From NCBI GenBank assembly GCA_011389715.1, contig JAABTU010000444.1, positions 1 through 33,520 of the forward strand: a stretch of DNA of 33,520 nt, read 5' to 3'. The position numbers and the translations under genes were made by a program. Of the stretch, positions 23,077 through 31,072 are shown piece by piece (position 1 is the first letter of the stretch; every line of letters begins with the position of its first letter). Below the pieces are notes generated by a model. That model saw only the letters and a list, made by a program, of their open reading frames with translations, did not search any database and had not been told where the DNA came from. This stretch comes from Desulfotignum sp. (GTDB taxonomy: Bacteria > Desulfobacterota > Desulfobacteria > Desulfobacterales > Desulfobacteraceae).

Positions 23077-23409
23077 TTGTGCCTCTTTTGTTACAGGATC
23101 TGTTTGTAAAAACGGTTTGTGTGCATCCCCCAGGTCAAATTTATTAGGTTATATCATTTCCCATGAATGGTTCCTGAATTAAAAATGGTTATATATCTGC
23201 ATTTTGTATCATTGCCTGAAGGGATTTAAAAGCAAAAATCACGCCAGTTCCAAAAAGGCTGCCCAATCAAAATATGAATTGCTCCTTGCCAAACCGGCAC
23301 AAAACATGCAAAATATACAAAGACCAATTAAAAAAGAAACAAGAGCTGGTTTCATCACGGTCAAAAGTCACAACAAAAAAACCATAATCTCACCAAAGGA
23401 GCAGCCAAA
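23077..23409. promoter_or_regulatory. AT-rich upstream region of the glutaredoxin-FTR-TCA operon
   Basis: These 333 bases hold no convincing gene. A Lys-rich plus-strand frame from 23204 uses TTG without a ribosome-binding site and is probably chance. The operon promoter should lie here; TATATC and similar AT-rich boxes are present, but no clear pair could be fixed. AAAGGAG (23395-23401) serves the next gene. Confidence 0.4.
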
Positions 23410-23667
23410 ATGACCTCGGAAAAACCCATACTATACGCTTTAAGCACTTGCAGCCACTGCAAATCCACCAAAAAATTATTAAATGACTGCAATGTGGAAT
23501 ATAATTACGTGGAAGTGGACGACCTGGAGGGGGAAGAAAGAAAAGCCATTATCGCCGATATCAAGGAGTTGAATCCGAGGTGTTCTTTTCCCACCATCAA
23601 AATCAATGATACAGTCATCGTGGGGTTCAAGGAAAAAGAAATCAAAAATGCACTGGGGATTGAATAA
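23410..23667 (+). CDS. glutaredoxin-like protein
   Basis: An 85-residue small thioredoxin-fold protein with the dithiol CSHC in LSTCSHCKSTKKLL near residue 14 and the cis-Pro segment SFPTIKIND near 60. The motif GFKEKEIKNALG at the end fits the glutaredoxin C-terminus. In anaerobes such proteins exchange electrons with thioredoxin-type reductases rather than with glutathione. Its stop overlaps the start of the FTR gene (TAATG), which points to this reductase as its partner. Confidence 0.88.
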   Translation: MTSEKPILYALSTCSHCKSTKKLLNDCNVEYNYVEVDDLEGEERKAIIADIKELNPRCSFPTIKINDTVIVGFKEKEIKNALGIE

Positions 23668-23996
23668 TGAAAGTGGAACAACTTTATCAGGCTTTGAAAA
23701 AATCACAGGAAGCCAAAGGCATCTATTTTAACAAAGACAAAGACCTGGTCTTTGAGCTGCTGGAGTCGCTGCTTTTAAACAAAGACCGGTATGGATACAT
23801 GGCATGTCCCTGCCGCCTGGCCTGTGCAGACAGAGAAAAAGACAAGGACATCATCTGCCCCTGTGTCTACCGGGAACCGGATCTTGAAGAGTTCGGGGCC
23901 TGCTACTGCGGGCTCTATGTTTCCAAAGCAGTACATAACCATGAGGCCCGGGTGGAATATGTCCCGGAAAGAAGACCCCCTGAAAAAATATTCTAA
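23667..23996 (+). CDS. ftrB: ferredoxin-thioredoxin reductase catalytic subunit
   Basis: A 109-residue [4Fe-4S] protein that passes electrons from ferredoxin to a disulfide. Cysteine motifs are CPC (47-49), CPC (64-66) and CYC (79-81), plus Cys53. The last motif is CHC in plant and cyanobacterial enzymes; the His-to-Tyr change is noteworthy because that His helps activate the disulfide. Spacings between motifs (14 and 12) also differ from the plant enzyme (16 and 8). No variable subunit gene is nearby, as in other non-photosynthetic bacteria. It starts inside the stop of the glutaredoxin-like gene and is followed by citrate synthase after 19 bases. Confidence 0.9.
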   Translation: MKVEQLYQALKKSQEAKGIYFNKDKDLVFELLESLLLNKDRYGYMACPCRLACADREKDKDIICPCVYREPDLEEFGACYCGLYVSKAVHNHEARVEYVPERRPPEKIF

Positions 23997-24015
23997 ATTT
24001 TTTACGGAGATTGCC

Positions 24016-25197
24016 ATGAATGACGAATGCACCCCTGTTTTAAACACAGGTCTTCGCGGCATTGATGTCGCAAGTTCAAAAATCTGTGATGTCCGGGGTA
24101 AAGAAGGCAAACTGATTTACCGCGGATATCTCATTGAAGACCTGGCGGAAAATGCCACCTTTGAAGAGGTGTGTTTTCTTCTGCTCTATGAGCGCCTGCC
24201 CAAAAAAGAGGAACTGGCTGATTTTGATGCCAGCCTGAAACAGAAACGCCATGTGCCGGAAAATGTTTTCGCGTTTTTGAAAAGCCTGCCCAAAACCATG
24301 AATCCCATGGATGTGATCCAGATGGCAGCCCCTATGCTGATCCAGACCGATGAGAACGCGGGCTCAGAAACTCTGGAACATACCCTGTACAGTGCGGAGA
24401 ACCTCATAGCAGGGCTTGGCACCATTATTGCGGCCTGGGACAGGATACGCAGCAATAAAACCCCGGTGATGCCGGACAATACCCTGGGCCATGCTGCCAA
24501 CTTTTTGTATATGCTCACCGATGAAACACCCGAAACGGAAGTGGCCGGTTTTTTTGATGCCGGGCTGGTGCTTCATGCAGAGCATTCCTTTAACGCGTCC
24601 ACCTTTACCGCCCGGCAGGTGGCCTCCACCAAAGCCCATATTTATGCAGCAATATCCGCAGCCATCGGCAGCCTTTCCGGGCCGCTGCACGGCGGTGCCA
24701 ATGTCCGGGTCATGAAAATGCTCATGGAAATCAATTCTGAAAAAAATATCGCACCCTATATCAACAAAACTCTGGATTCCGGCGGCCTGATAATGGGCCT
24801 GGGCCATGCGGTATACCAGACAGACGACCCCCGGGCCCTTATTCTGGCCCCCATGTGCCGGCGCATGGGAGAAATCGCCGGAGATACCCACTGGTATGAG
24901 CTGTCAAAAGCCCTGGAAAAAAAGGCCAAACAGGCATTTAAAAAACACAAAAACAAAGATATCTTCTGCAATGTGGATTTTTATTCCGCATCCCTGTTTT
25001 ATGCCATGGGCATTGCAATGGACCTGTTTTCTCCCATATTTGCCCTGTCACGGGTCAGCGGCTGGTGTGCCCATGTCATGGAAGAACAGTTTGCCATGGC
25101 CGCACCCAAACCCTCTTTATACCGCCCCGGGGCCACATATGTGGGAGAATACTGCGGACCGGATGAGTGCAGGTTCGCCGATATTGAAAAAAGGTGA
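24016..25197 (+). CDS. gltA: citrate synthase
   Basis: A 393-residue enzyme that condenses acetyl-CoA and oxaloacetate to citrate, the entry step of the TCA cycle. Landmarks are LIYRGYLIEDLAENATFEEV near the start, the substrate His in LHAEHSFNAST (near 190), GPLHGGANVRVMKML, the catalytic His in GLGHAVYQTDDPRA (near 265) and the catalytic Asp in NVDFYSASLFYAMGI (near 320). The length is that of the dimeric Gram-positive/archaeal-like type. The ATG at 24016 follows ACGGAGA; earlier in-frame codons lie inside the FTR gene. It appears in one operon with redox genes and icd. Confidence 0.95.
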   Translation: MNDECTPVLNTGLRGIDVASSKICDVRGKEGKLIYRGYLIEDLAENATFEEVCFLLLYERLPKKEELADFDASLKQKRHVPENVFAFLKSLPKTMNPMDVIQMAAPMLIQTDENAGSETLEHTLYSAENLIAGLGTIIAAWDRIRSNKTPVMPDNTLGHAANFLYMLTDETPETEVAGFFDAGLVLHAEHSFNASTFTARQVASTKAHIYAAISAAIGSLSGPLHGGANVRVMKMLMEINSEKNIAPYINKTLDSGGLIMGLGHAVYQTDDPRALILAPMCRRMGEIAGDTHWYELSKALEKKAKQAFKKHKNKDIFCNVDFYSASLFYAMGIAMDLFSPIFALSRVSGWCAHVMEEQFAMAAPKPSLYRPGATYVGEYCGPDECRFADIEKR

Positions 25198-25304
25198 AAA
25201 CTGCGGCGTACGGTTTGAAATTCGCGGTGTGAGAATCGGTGGATGAATAAGAAGCGAAACCTGCGTAGAAAGTAAGCATTAATTTATGAACAAGGAAAAA
25301 AAAT

Positions 25305-25997
25305 ATGAAAGCCTGGAAATGTACTGTATGCAATTATATTCATAAGGGTGATACCCCGCCGGACAAATGTCCGGTATGCGGGGCCGGCCCGGACAAGTTT
25401 GTAGAAATTGAGATCCCTGATTCACAGGAAAAAACGGATGCTGCGCCTTCCAAAGCATCTGGTGCTGCACCAGATAGATCCTCCCCTGCCCCTGCCCCTT
25501 CGAAAGATGCAGGCGGTATCACCTCGCCTGAAGAGGAAAAAACACCCCCCACCGGCCCACCGACGCTGTACCAGCGGATTACAGAACTGATGATCCGGCA
25601 CCATGCCCACCCGATACTGGTGCATACCCCCAACGGAATTCTGCCGGCAGCAGCTGTTCTGTTCATTCTGGCCTGGCTGTTTGATGCCACACTGCCGGCG
25701 AAAGCCGCTGTCATCAACCTTATCTTTGTAGTTCTGGCCCTGCCCCCGGTATTGTACACCGGTTTTCTGGAGTGGCAGAAAAAATACAACCAGGCCTATA
25801 CCCTTTTGTTTAAACTCAAAATACTGGCTGCTGCCCTGACAAGTGCTGCCTGCGTGATTTCCATGGTCTGGTATCTGGCTGATCCTGCGGTTTTATCAAC
25901 GCCTCTGGCCTGGGTATTTATTTTCATCAATATTGTCATGCTGGCATCCGCCGGTGTGGCCGGCTACATCGGCGGAAAACTGGTATTCAAGGACTGA
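25305..25997 (+). CDS. rubredoxin-like domain fused to a DUF2231 membrane domain
   Basis: A 230-residue protein. Residues 1-34 form a short rubredoxin-like metal site: [25 protein letters not shown], shown here only by its four Cys (6, 9, 23 and 26), without the acidic DPEEGD loop. A Pro/Ala/Ser-rich linker follows (about 35-90). The remainder has four membrane segments and the motif [21 protein letters not shown], typical of DUF2231, a haem-associated membrane family of unknown function. The arrangement suggests electron transfer between a soluble carrier and the membrane. The gene follows gltA and precedes icd on the same strand. Confidence 0.85.
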   Translation: MKAWKCTVCNYIHKGDTPPDKCPVCGAGPDKFVEIEIPDSQEKTDAAPSKASGAAPDRSSPAPAPSKDAGGITSPEEEKTPPTGPPTLYQRITELMIRHHAHPILVHTPNGILPAAAVLFILAWLFDATLPAKAAVINLIFVVLALPPVLYTGFLEWQKKYNQAYTLLFKLKILAAALTSAACVISMVWYLADPAVLSTPLAWVFIFINIVMLASAGVAGYIGGKLVFKD

Positions 25998-26039
25998 CGG
26001 CTGTTTTTATCCACCTTCCATTGTAAAGGAACCCGTAAT

Positions 26040-27263
26040 ATGGCTGACTTTATCACGCTGAACCCGGACAATTCTCTGAATGTGCCGGCCCATCCCGTCA
26101 TCGGGTGTATCCCCGGAGATGGCACAGGCCCAGATATCTGGCACGCCACCCGGCCGGTAATGGATACAGCGGTTGCAACAGCTTACGGCGGTAACCGCGC
26201 CATTAATTTTACGGAACTGCCTGCAGGTGAATCCAGTTTTCAGAAAACCGGAGAATGGCTGCCGAAAACCACCCTGGAACAGATTAAAAAATTGCGGGTG
26301 GCCATCAAAGGCCCCATGACCACGCCAGTAGGCAAAGGCATGCGCTCGCTTAACGTGGCCATCCGCCAGGAACTGGATCTGTTCGCCTGCATCCGGCCGG
26401 CCCGGTATATAAAAGGGGTACCTTCTCCGTGCCGCAACCCCGCCGCGATTGACATGGTGATTTTCCGGGAAAACACCGAAGACCTGTACGCGGGCATCGA
26501 GTGGCAGTCCGGTACTGAGGATGCAAAAGAGATCATTGATTTTATCAAAAACAAAACCGGCAAGGCCCTTGCGCAGGACACCACCGGCATCGGCATCAAA
26601 CCCATCAGTGAAGCCAACACCCGGCGCCTGGTGAAACAGGCGATCCAGTATGCCCTGGACAACAACCGCACAAGCGTCACCCTGATGCACAAAGGCAATA
26701 TCATGAAATTCACGGAAGGGGCATTTCTCAACTGGGGCCTGGCAGTGGGAAAAGAGGATTTTGCCGGTACCGTAATCCTGGAAGACCAGCTGTACAAAGA
26801 GTTCAACGGCAAACTCCCCACAGGAAAAATCCTGCTCAAGGACCGGATTGCCGACAGCATGTTTCAACAGGTGCTGCTGCGGCCCGAAGAGTATGATATC
26901 ATTGCCGCCCCCAACCTGAACGGGGACTATATTTCCGATCTTTTGGCCGCCATGGTGGGTGGACTGGGACTGGCACCGGGAGCCAACATCGGAACAGACT
27001 GCGCCGTGTTCGAAGCCACCCACGGCACCGCACCCAAATATGCGGGCAAAGACAAGGTCAACCCGGGATCCCTGATTCTGTCAGGTGCCATGATGCTGGA
27101 TCACATGGGGTGGCATGAGGCCGCAGACCTGATCCATGATGCCCTGCAAAAGGCCATCACTGCCAGAACCGTCACCTATGACCTGGCCCGGCAGATCCCG
27201 GGTGCCACCGAGGTATCCTGTTCTGAGTTCGGCCGGCAGATCTGCAAGCAGATGGAGGGGTGA
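26040..27263 (+). CDS. icd: NADP-dependent isocitrate dehydrogenase
   Basis: A 407-residue enzyme that converts isocitrate to 2-oxoglutarate and CO2. Motifs include [13 protein letters not shown] near 22, the substrate loop [22 protein letters not shown] (Ser and Arg residues contacting isocitrate), [44 protein letters not shown] with metal-binding Asp, and the coenzyme loop [16 protein letters not shown]. The latter and the length match the bacterial NADP type. It ends the apparent operon with gltA. Its stop lies in the left arm of a repeated hairpin. Confidence 0.95.
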   Translation: MADFITLNPDNSLNVPAHPVIGCIPGDGTGPDIWHATRPVMDTAVATAYGGNRAINFTELPAGESSFQKTGEWLPKTTLEQIKKLRVAIKGPMTTPVGKGMRSLNVAIRQELDLFACIRPARYIKGVPSPCRNPAAIDMVIFRENTEDLYAGIEWQSGTEDAKEIIDFIKNKTGKALAQDTTGIGIKPISEANTRRLVKQAIQYALDNNRTSVTLMHKGNIMKFTEGAFLNWGLAVGKEDFAGTVILEDQLYKEFNGKLPTGKILLKDRIADSMFQQVLLRPEEYDIIAAPNLNGDYISDLLAAMVGGLGLAPGANIGTDCAVFEATHGTAPKYAGKDKVNPGSLILSGAMMLDHMGWHEAADLIHDALQKAITARTVTYDLARQIPGATEVSCSEFGRQICKQMEG

Positions 27264-27334
27264 GGGATGAGGAGTGAGGAGCAAGGGAGGTCGTTACTTT
27301 TCCCTCATACCTCACACCTCATACCTCACACCTC
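27260..27334. repeat. heptad-patterned hairpin between icd and exonuclease III genes
   Basis: The left arm GTGAGGGATGAGGAGTGAGG runs in 7-base steps. The right arm holds two exact copies of CTCATACCTCACAC (27304-27317 and 27318-27331) plus CTC. The arms pair with a mismatch about every seventh base. It overlaps the stop codons of both convergent genes and should act as a transcription terminator in both directions. Confidence 0.7.
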
Positions 27335-28132
27335 TATTTCAATTCCCACGGGGCAGTGGTCAGACCCGAAAATGTCATTGTATATGAATGCATCTTTGAC
27401 CATGCCGCTGTCCAGCAGGTCCCGGGTGACAAAGAAATAATCAATGCGCCATCCGGCATTTTTTTTTCTGGCGCTGAACCGGTAGGACCACCAGGAATAT
27501 TTCACCATGTCCGGATAAAAATAGCGGAAGGTGTCCACATACCCGTCGGCTGTCATGCGGTCCAGGACATCCCGTTCAATGCGCAGAAATCCTGACCTTT
27601 TTGCATTGGGACCCGGGTTTTTCAGGTCAATCTCATTGTGGGCCGTGTTGAAATCCCCGGTGATGATCAATCCTTTTCCCGCATCCCGCAATAACCGGGC
27701 ATAATCCAGGAACCAGTCATAAAAATCCAGCTTGTACTGCAGGCGCTCATCACTCATCTGCCCGTTGGGAAAATAGATATTGAACAGGGTGAACCGGTCA
27801 TAATCCATCTGAATCACCCGGCCTTCGCCGTCATATTCCGGCCGGTCGAAATCAGTGATCACCTGGTTGGGAACCAGCCGGGAATAGGCAGCCACCCCGC
27901 TGTACCCTTTTTTCACTGTGGCATAGGACCAGAAAGACTGAAACGGGGGAAAATCGATCATTTCCGGGGTGCGCTGGTCCGCCTGAAGTTTGGTTTCCTG
28001 GAGCAGGAGAACGTCCGGGTCCAGCCGGGCCACGGAGGCAAAAAAATCCTTTTTGAGCACGGCCCGAAATCCATTGACATTCCAGGATACCAGCCGCAAT
28101 TTCCGATTTTTGGGATCAGCGTTATTGCTCAT
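27326..28132 (-). CDS. xth: exonuclease III family AP endonuclease
   Basis: A 268-residue DNA-repair enzyme that cleaves at abasic sites and trims 3' ends. Motifs in order: LVSWNVNGFRAVL, LLLQETKL (metal Glu), SGVAAYSR, FNIYFPNGQ, LIITGDFNTAHNEIDL, GFLRIERDVLDR, YSWWSYRFSAR, WRIDYFFV and the catalytic GSDHCPVGI. The start at 28132 follows AAGAAGG; an upstream ATG 18 codons earlier lacks a site. It fits the oxidative-stress setting of the region, as AP sites arise from base oxidation. Confidence 0.94.
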   Translation of the reverse strand: MSNNADPKNRKLRLVSWNVNGFRAVLKKDFFASVARLDPDVLLLQETKLQADQRTPEMIDFPPFQSFWSYATVKKGYSGVAAYSRLVPNQVITDFDRPEYDGEGRVIQMDYDRFTLFNIYFPNGQMSDERLQYKLDFYDWFLDYARLLRDAGKGLIITGDFNTAHNEIDLKNPGPNAKRSGFLRIERDVLDRMTADGYVDTFRYFYPDMVKYSWWSYRFSARKKNAGWRIDYFFVTRDLLDSGMVKDAFIYNDIFGSDHCPVGIEIEV

Positions 28133-28235
28133 AACAGCCTTCTTTTGTTTTTCAAGTATGGGTTTGGCGTTTCTGCTGCATGACACAGGTTGCCGGCAGC
28201 TGTTGTTATACTGTACCCTTCCAGTCTTGGTGAAA

Positions 28236-28308
28236 GCCCCCGGGGGGTCCTGCAGCAGGACTGTCAGAGCCCACGGATCTCAGGCCGGCTGCAGGACTCC
28301 CCGGGGGG
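28236..28308. repeat. long GC-rich inverted repeat
   Basis: The left arm CCCCCGGGGGGTCCTGCAGC (28237-28256) pairs with 28288-28307 over 20 positions, the single non-Watson-Crick position being G opposite T (a wobble pair in RNA). The loop is 31 bases. Inside the left side, GTCCTGC-A-GCAGGAC forms an alternative short hairpin. It lies between the ATP-grasp gene and the exonuclease III gene, both on the minus strand. No T-run follows on either side. Confidence 0.75.
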
Positions 28309-28407
28309 TGGGCATCGCCAAACCCGACATGACCAGGTCTCATGGAATTTCCCCGTACACCGGATCTTTTTACATATCGGAGATTTTCACCTATTGGACT
28401 TTTCGTC

Positions 28408-29097
28408 TCAACCGGTCCGGGGCAAAAGCATGATGCGGGCATCCGCCACCACACAATGGTCCGGGGTGCAGATCACCGGGTTCAGATCAATGGACTCAAA
28501 ATGGGGCTCCAGATCCATGAGCAGGTGGGAGAAGGTCACCACCATTTGGGTGAGTGCCTCCATATTCACCCCGGGCCGGCCCCGGAAGCCGTAAAAAACC
28601 GGTTTTGCCCCCAAAGAATCCACCATGGAATATACATCTGCGGGTGTCACCGGTGCCAGACGGATGGCGGTGTCATTGTACAGTTCCACCCCGGTGCCGC
28701 CGGGGCCCAGCACCACCACCGGGCCAAACTGGACATCATTTTTGGCCCCCACCAGGATCTCGATGCCGGACACCATCTCCTCCACCAGAACCTGGCTGCA
28801 TCCCTTCAGGGACAAGAGCCGTTCCATGTGTTGTGCAAGGGTGTCAGGATCCTGGATGCCGGTGACAACCGCCTGAAGTTCGGTCTTGTGGACAATGTCG
28901 GCAGACACGGCCTTGATTACCACAGGCCCTTCACCGGCGGCCAGAAATTTTTGTGCGGTGTCAAAAGAATCGGTTACAATTCCTTCAGGGATGCCCAGCC
29001 TGCTGTCTGCCAGCAGCTTTTTGGCCTGGGGTTCCAGTATCCAGCCCATGGGCTGTGCATCTGCAATGATCTTTTGCATCTGTGCGGTCATCACCAT
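28408..29097 (-). CDS. ADP-forming acyl-CoA synthetase, ATP-grasp (beta) subunit
   Basis: A 229-residue ATP-grasp protein. Seen are the N-terminal LEPQAKKLLADSRLGIPEG, VVIKAVSADIVHKTELQAV (the K-x-x-S-x-x-(I/V)-x-HK-(T/S) motif of this family), VLVEEMVSGIEILVGAKND, GPVVVLGPGGTGVELYND and IDLNPVI. It provides the nucleotide-binding half of the enzyme that makes ATP while releasing acetate or another acid from its CoA ester. The ATG at 29097 overlaps the end of the alpha gene and follows AGAGG, so both are made together. The acyl group is unknown. Confidence 0.88.
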   Translation of the reverse strand: MVMTAQMQKIIADAQPMGWILEPQAKKLLADSRLGIPEGIVTDSFDTAQKFLAAGEGPVVIKAVSADIVHKTELQAVVTGIQDPDTLAQHMERLLSLKGCSQVLVEEMVSGIEILVGAKNDVQFGPVVVLGPGGTGVELYNDTAIRLAPVTPADVYSMVDSLGAKPVFYGFRGRPGVNMEALTQMVVTFSHLLMDLEPHFESIDLNPVICTPDHCVVADARIMLLPRTG

Positions 29098-30458
29098 GGC
29101 CTGCACCTCTTCAATGCCTTGGCCATGAGCACGGCACCCTCCACAGAAGAGGCCACCGGAATCTTGTTGAGCGCAAACCCTTCGGTAATAATCTTGTACT
29201 TGTCCTCTTTGGGCACATAGGCAATCAGAGGTTTGCCCTCGTTTCTGGCCACCTGGCTCAGTTTGGCCCCGATGTCGGCGGAAATACCCGGAGAATAGGG
29301 CAAAAGCAGGGCCAGGATGCAGTCCAGATTCCGGTCCCGGGAAAGATGGCGCACGGATGTGAGAATGTCGGCATCCACACACGATCCTGTCAAATCCACC
29401 GGATTATCCAAAGCAGCGATCTGCTGGATTGCCGGGGACAGTCTTGCCCGGATGGTATCGGCCGTTGCTGCGGCAATCCCGGGAATATCCAGGCCGTGGT
29501 GGCCGCAGGCATCTGCCGCCACCACCCCGTGTCCGCCGGAAACGGAAACAATGCCCACATTGCCGAAGATTCCCTTTGGATAACAGCTTAAGGCCTCGCA
29601 AAAAGAGGTGAGTTCATATTCCGTATCCGCCTCTGCCACGCAATGCTGCTGCATGATCTGGGAAAACACCCGGTAGTCACCGGCCATGGAAGCGGTATGG
29701 CTGGAGGCGGCGGCAATACCCCTGGCGGTTTTGCCTGCCTTGAGCACCACAATGGGTTTGGAACAGGCCTCGGCCCGTTTGATAAAATCCCTGCCTTCCC
29801 GGCAGTCAAATCCTTCGATATAAAAAGCGATGACCCGGGTGGCAAGATCCTGTTCAAACCAGTCGATCATGTCTGTTTCCCGAAGACAGGCTTTGTTGCC
29901 GATGCTCACTGCAGATGATACCCCGATGCCCTCGCCGGCGAACTTCACCATTTGGTCCACCAGGACCCCGCCGCTCTGGGACACAAACCCGATGTTGCCT
30001 TTTTTGGGATGGATAATGCGCTCACCGGGCAGAAAAAAGGTATCCACGGCATCAGGCGAATAAATGCCCAGGCAGTTGGGGCCCACAAAGGGAAAATCCG
30101 CCCGGGCCGCCATATCCGCCACCTGGTTCTGGAGGTCTTTGTTGCCGGATTCAGAAAACCCGCCGGAAATAATCACCGCCCCTTTTATCCCTTTGTCAAT
30201 ACACTGGGACACAACATCAGGAACAAACCTGGCCCTGACCGCAATTACGGCCAGGTCCACGGGGATTTCAATGTCTGCAACAGACCGGTATAGCGGTTCA
30301 CGGTTGAGACGACCGCCTTTGGGGTTGACGGCAAAGGTCTGCACCGGGTACCGCAGGTGATTCTTGTTGTAAATCACATTGGCCGGATGGCTGTCATGGG
30401 AGGTGGACACCCCGATAACTGCCATGGAAGACGGTCTGAAAAGGCAGCTTACATCCAT
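29091..30458 (-). CDS. ADP-forming acyl-CoA synthetase, CoA-binding/ligase (alpha) subunit
   Basis: A 455-residue protein with a CoA-binding domain (FRPSSMAVIGVSTSHDSHPANV at the start, then VNPKGG), a succinyl-CoA-ligase-like domain (FVGPNCLGIYSPDAV, FVSQSGGVLVDQM, VSIGNKACLRETDM) and the conserved His in SSHTASMAGD near 255, which carries the phosphate in this family. A third ligase domain follows (ALDNPVDLTGS). Many archaeal and bacterial enzymes fuse alpha and beta; here they are separate, overlapping genes. It likely conserves energy from acetyl-CoA or another acyl-CoA. Confidence 0.9.
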   Translation of the reverse strand: MDVSCLFRPSSMAVIGVSTSHDSHPANVIYNKNHLRYPVQTFAVNPKGGRLNREPLYRSVADIEIPVDLAVIAVRARFVPDVVSQCIDKGIKGAVIISGGFSESGNKDLQNQVADMAARADFPFVGPNCLGIYSPDAVDTFFLPGERIIHPKKGNIGFVSQSGGVLVDQMVKFAGEGIGVSSAVSIGNKACLRETDMIDWFEQDLATRVIAFYIEGFDCREGRDFIKRAEACSKPIVVLKAGKTARGIAAASSHTASMAGDYRVFSQIMQQHCVAEADTEYELTSFCEALSCYPKGIFGNVGIVSVSGGHGVVAADACGHHGLDIPGIAAATADTIRARLSPAIQQIAALDNPVDLTGSCVDADILTSVRHLSRDRNLDCILALLLPYSPGISADIGAKLSQVARNEGKPLIAYVPKEDKYKIITEGFALNKIPVASSVEGAVLMAKALKRCRPW

Positions 30459-30473
30459 GGCGCCCCGGTGTGC

Positions 30474-30935
30474 CTAATTGTCCTGGTCAGCCAGGTAATC
30501 ATCATACATGGATTCCAGACCCAGCTTGTGTTTGGATTCCTCCTGGACCAGCATCGTGAACACTTTTTTGGCATCTGCATTATCGGTCTGGTCTGCCAGG
30601 GTCTGGTAGAGCTTCACCGCTTTTTCTTCTCTTTTCATGGCTATTTTGAGAATTTCAGGCATGGGCATGCCCTGTTCATACTCTTTTTCCACCATGTAAT
30701 CACTGATTTTCAGATCTGGTATCTTCTTGAACTCATAGGACGTAATTTTTTCCTTGTTTCCGGAAATATCAGACAAAAGTGCTGCGTGTTTTTCTTCTTC
30801 TTTGGCAAAATTTTGAAAAATTCCCTTGAGGGATGCCCTGGTGGCTTCAGCAGCCAGGGTATTGTAAAATTCAACCGCTTCTTTTTCCTTGCCAATGGCA
30901 AAGGTCAATATTTCATCAATGGATCCAAAATGCAT
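30474..30935 (-). CDS. ferritin-like / rubrerythrin-related diiron protein
   Basis: A 153-residue four-helix protein with two repeats of the pattern E-x-x-A-x-x-(F/L)-Y: KEKEAVEFYNTLA in helix 1, AKEEEKHAALL in helix 2, KREEKAVKLYQTLA in helix 3 and VQEESKHKLGLE in helix 4. These give the Glu and His ligands of a diiron site. No rubredoxin domain is present. It is a distant paralogue of the protein at 20374-20847. The start follows AGGAGG at 9 bases. A role in peroxide removal or iron handling is likely. It lies immediately upstream of the alpha-subunit gene (15 bases). Confidence 0.87.
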   Translation of the reverse strand: MHFGSIDEILTFAIGKEKEAVEFYNTLAAEATRASLKGIFQNFAKEEEKHAALLSDISGNKEKITSYEFKKIPDLKISDYMVEKEYEQGMPMPEILKIAMKREEKAVKLYQTLADQTDNADAKKVFTMLVQEESKHKLGLESMYDDYLADQDN

Positions 30936-31072
30936 GGGTGTTTTCCTCCTGATTGGTGTTTTTCGTTTTTCAACCAATAATAATATCACATGACAATTAC
31001 ATATTACAGCTATTAAATAACAGGTTGACAGCAATTTGTATACCAGATTTCAAGGTCATGGCAAGTAATTTT

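Noticed and set aside
23204-23413. Lys-rich 69-codon frame upstream of the glutaredoxin-like gene
   Set aside because: It needs a TTG start without a ribosome-binding site and has biased composition from AT-rich DNA.
30357-30980. 207-codon plus-strand frame over the ferritin-like gene
   Set aside because: It is the antisense of a clear coding gene with conserved diiron motifs.
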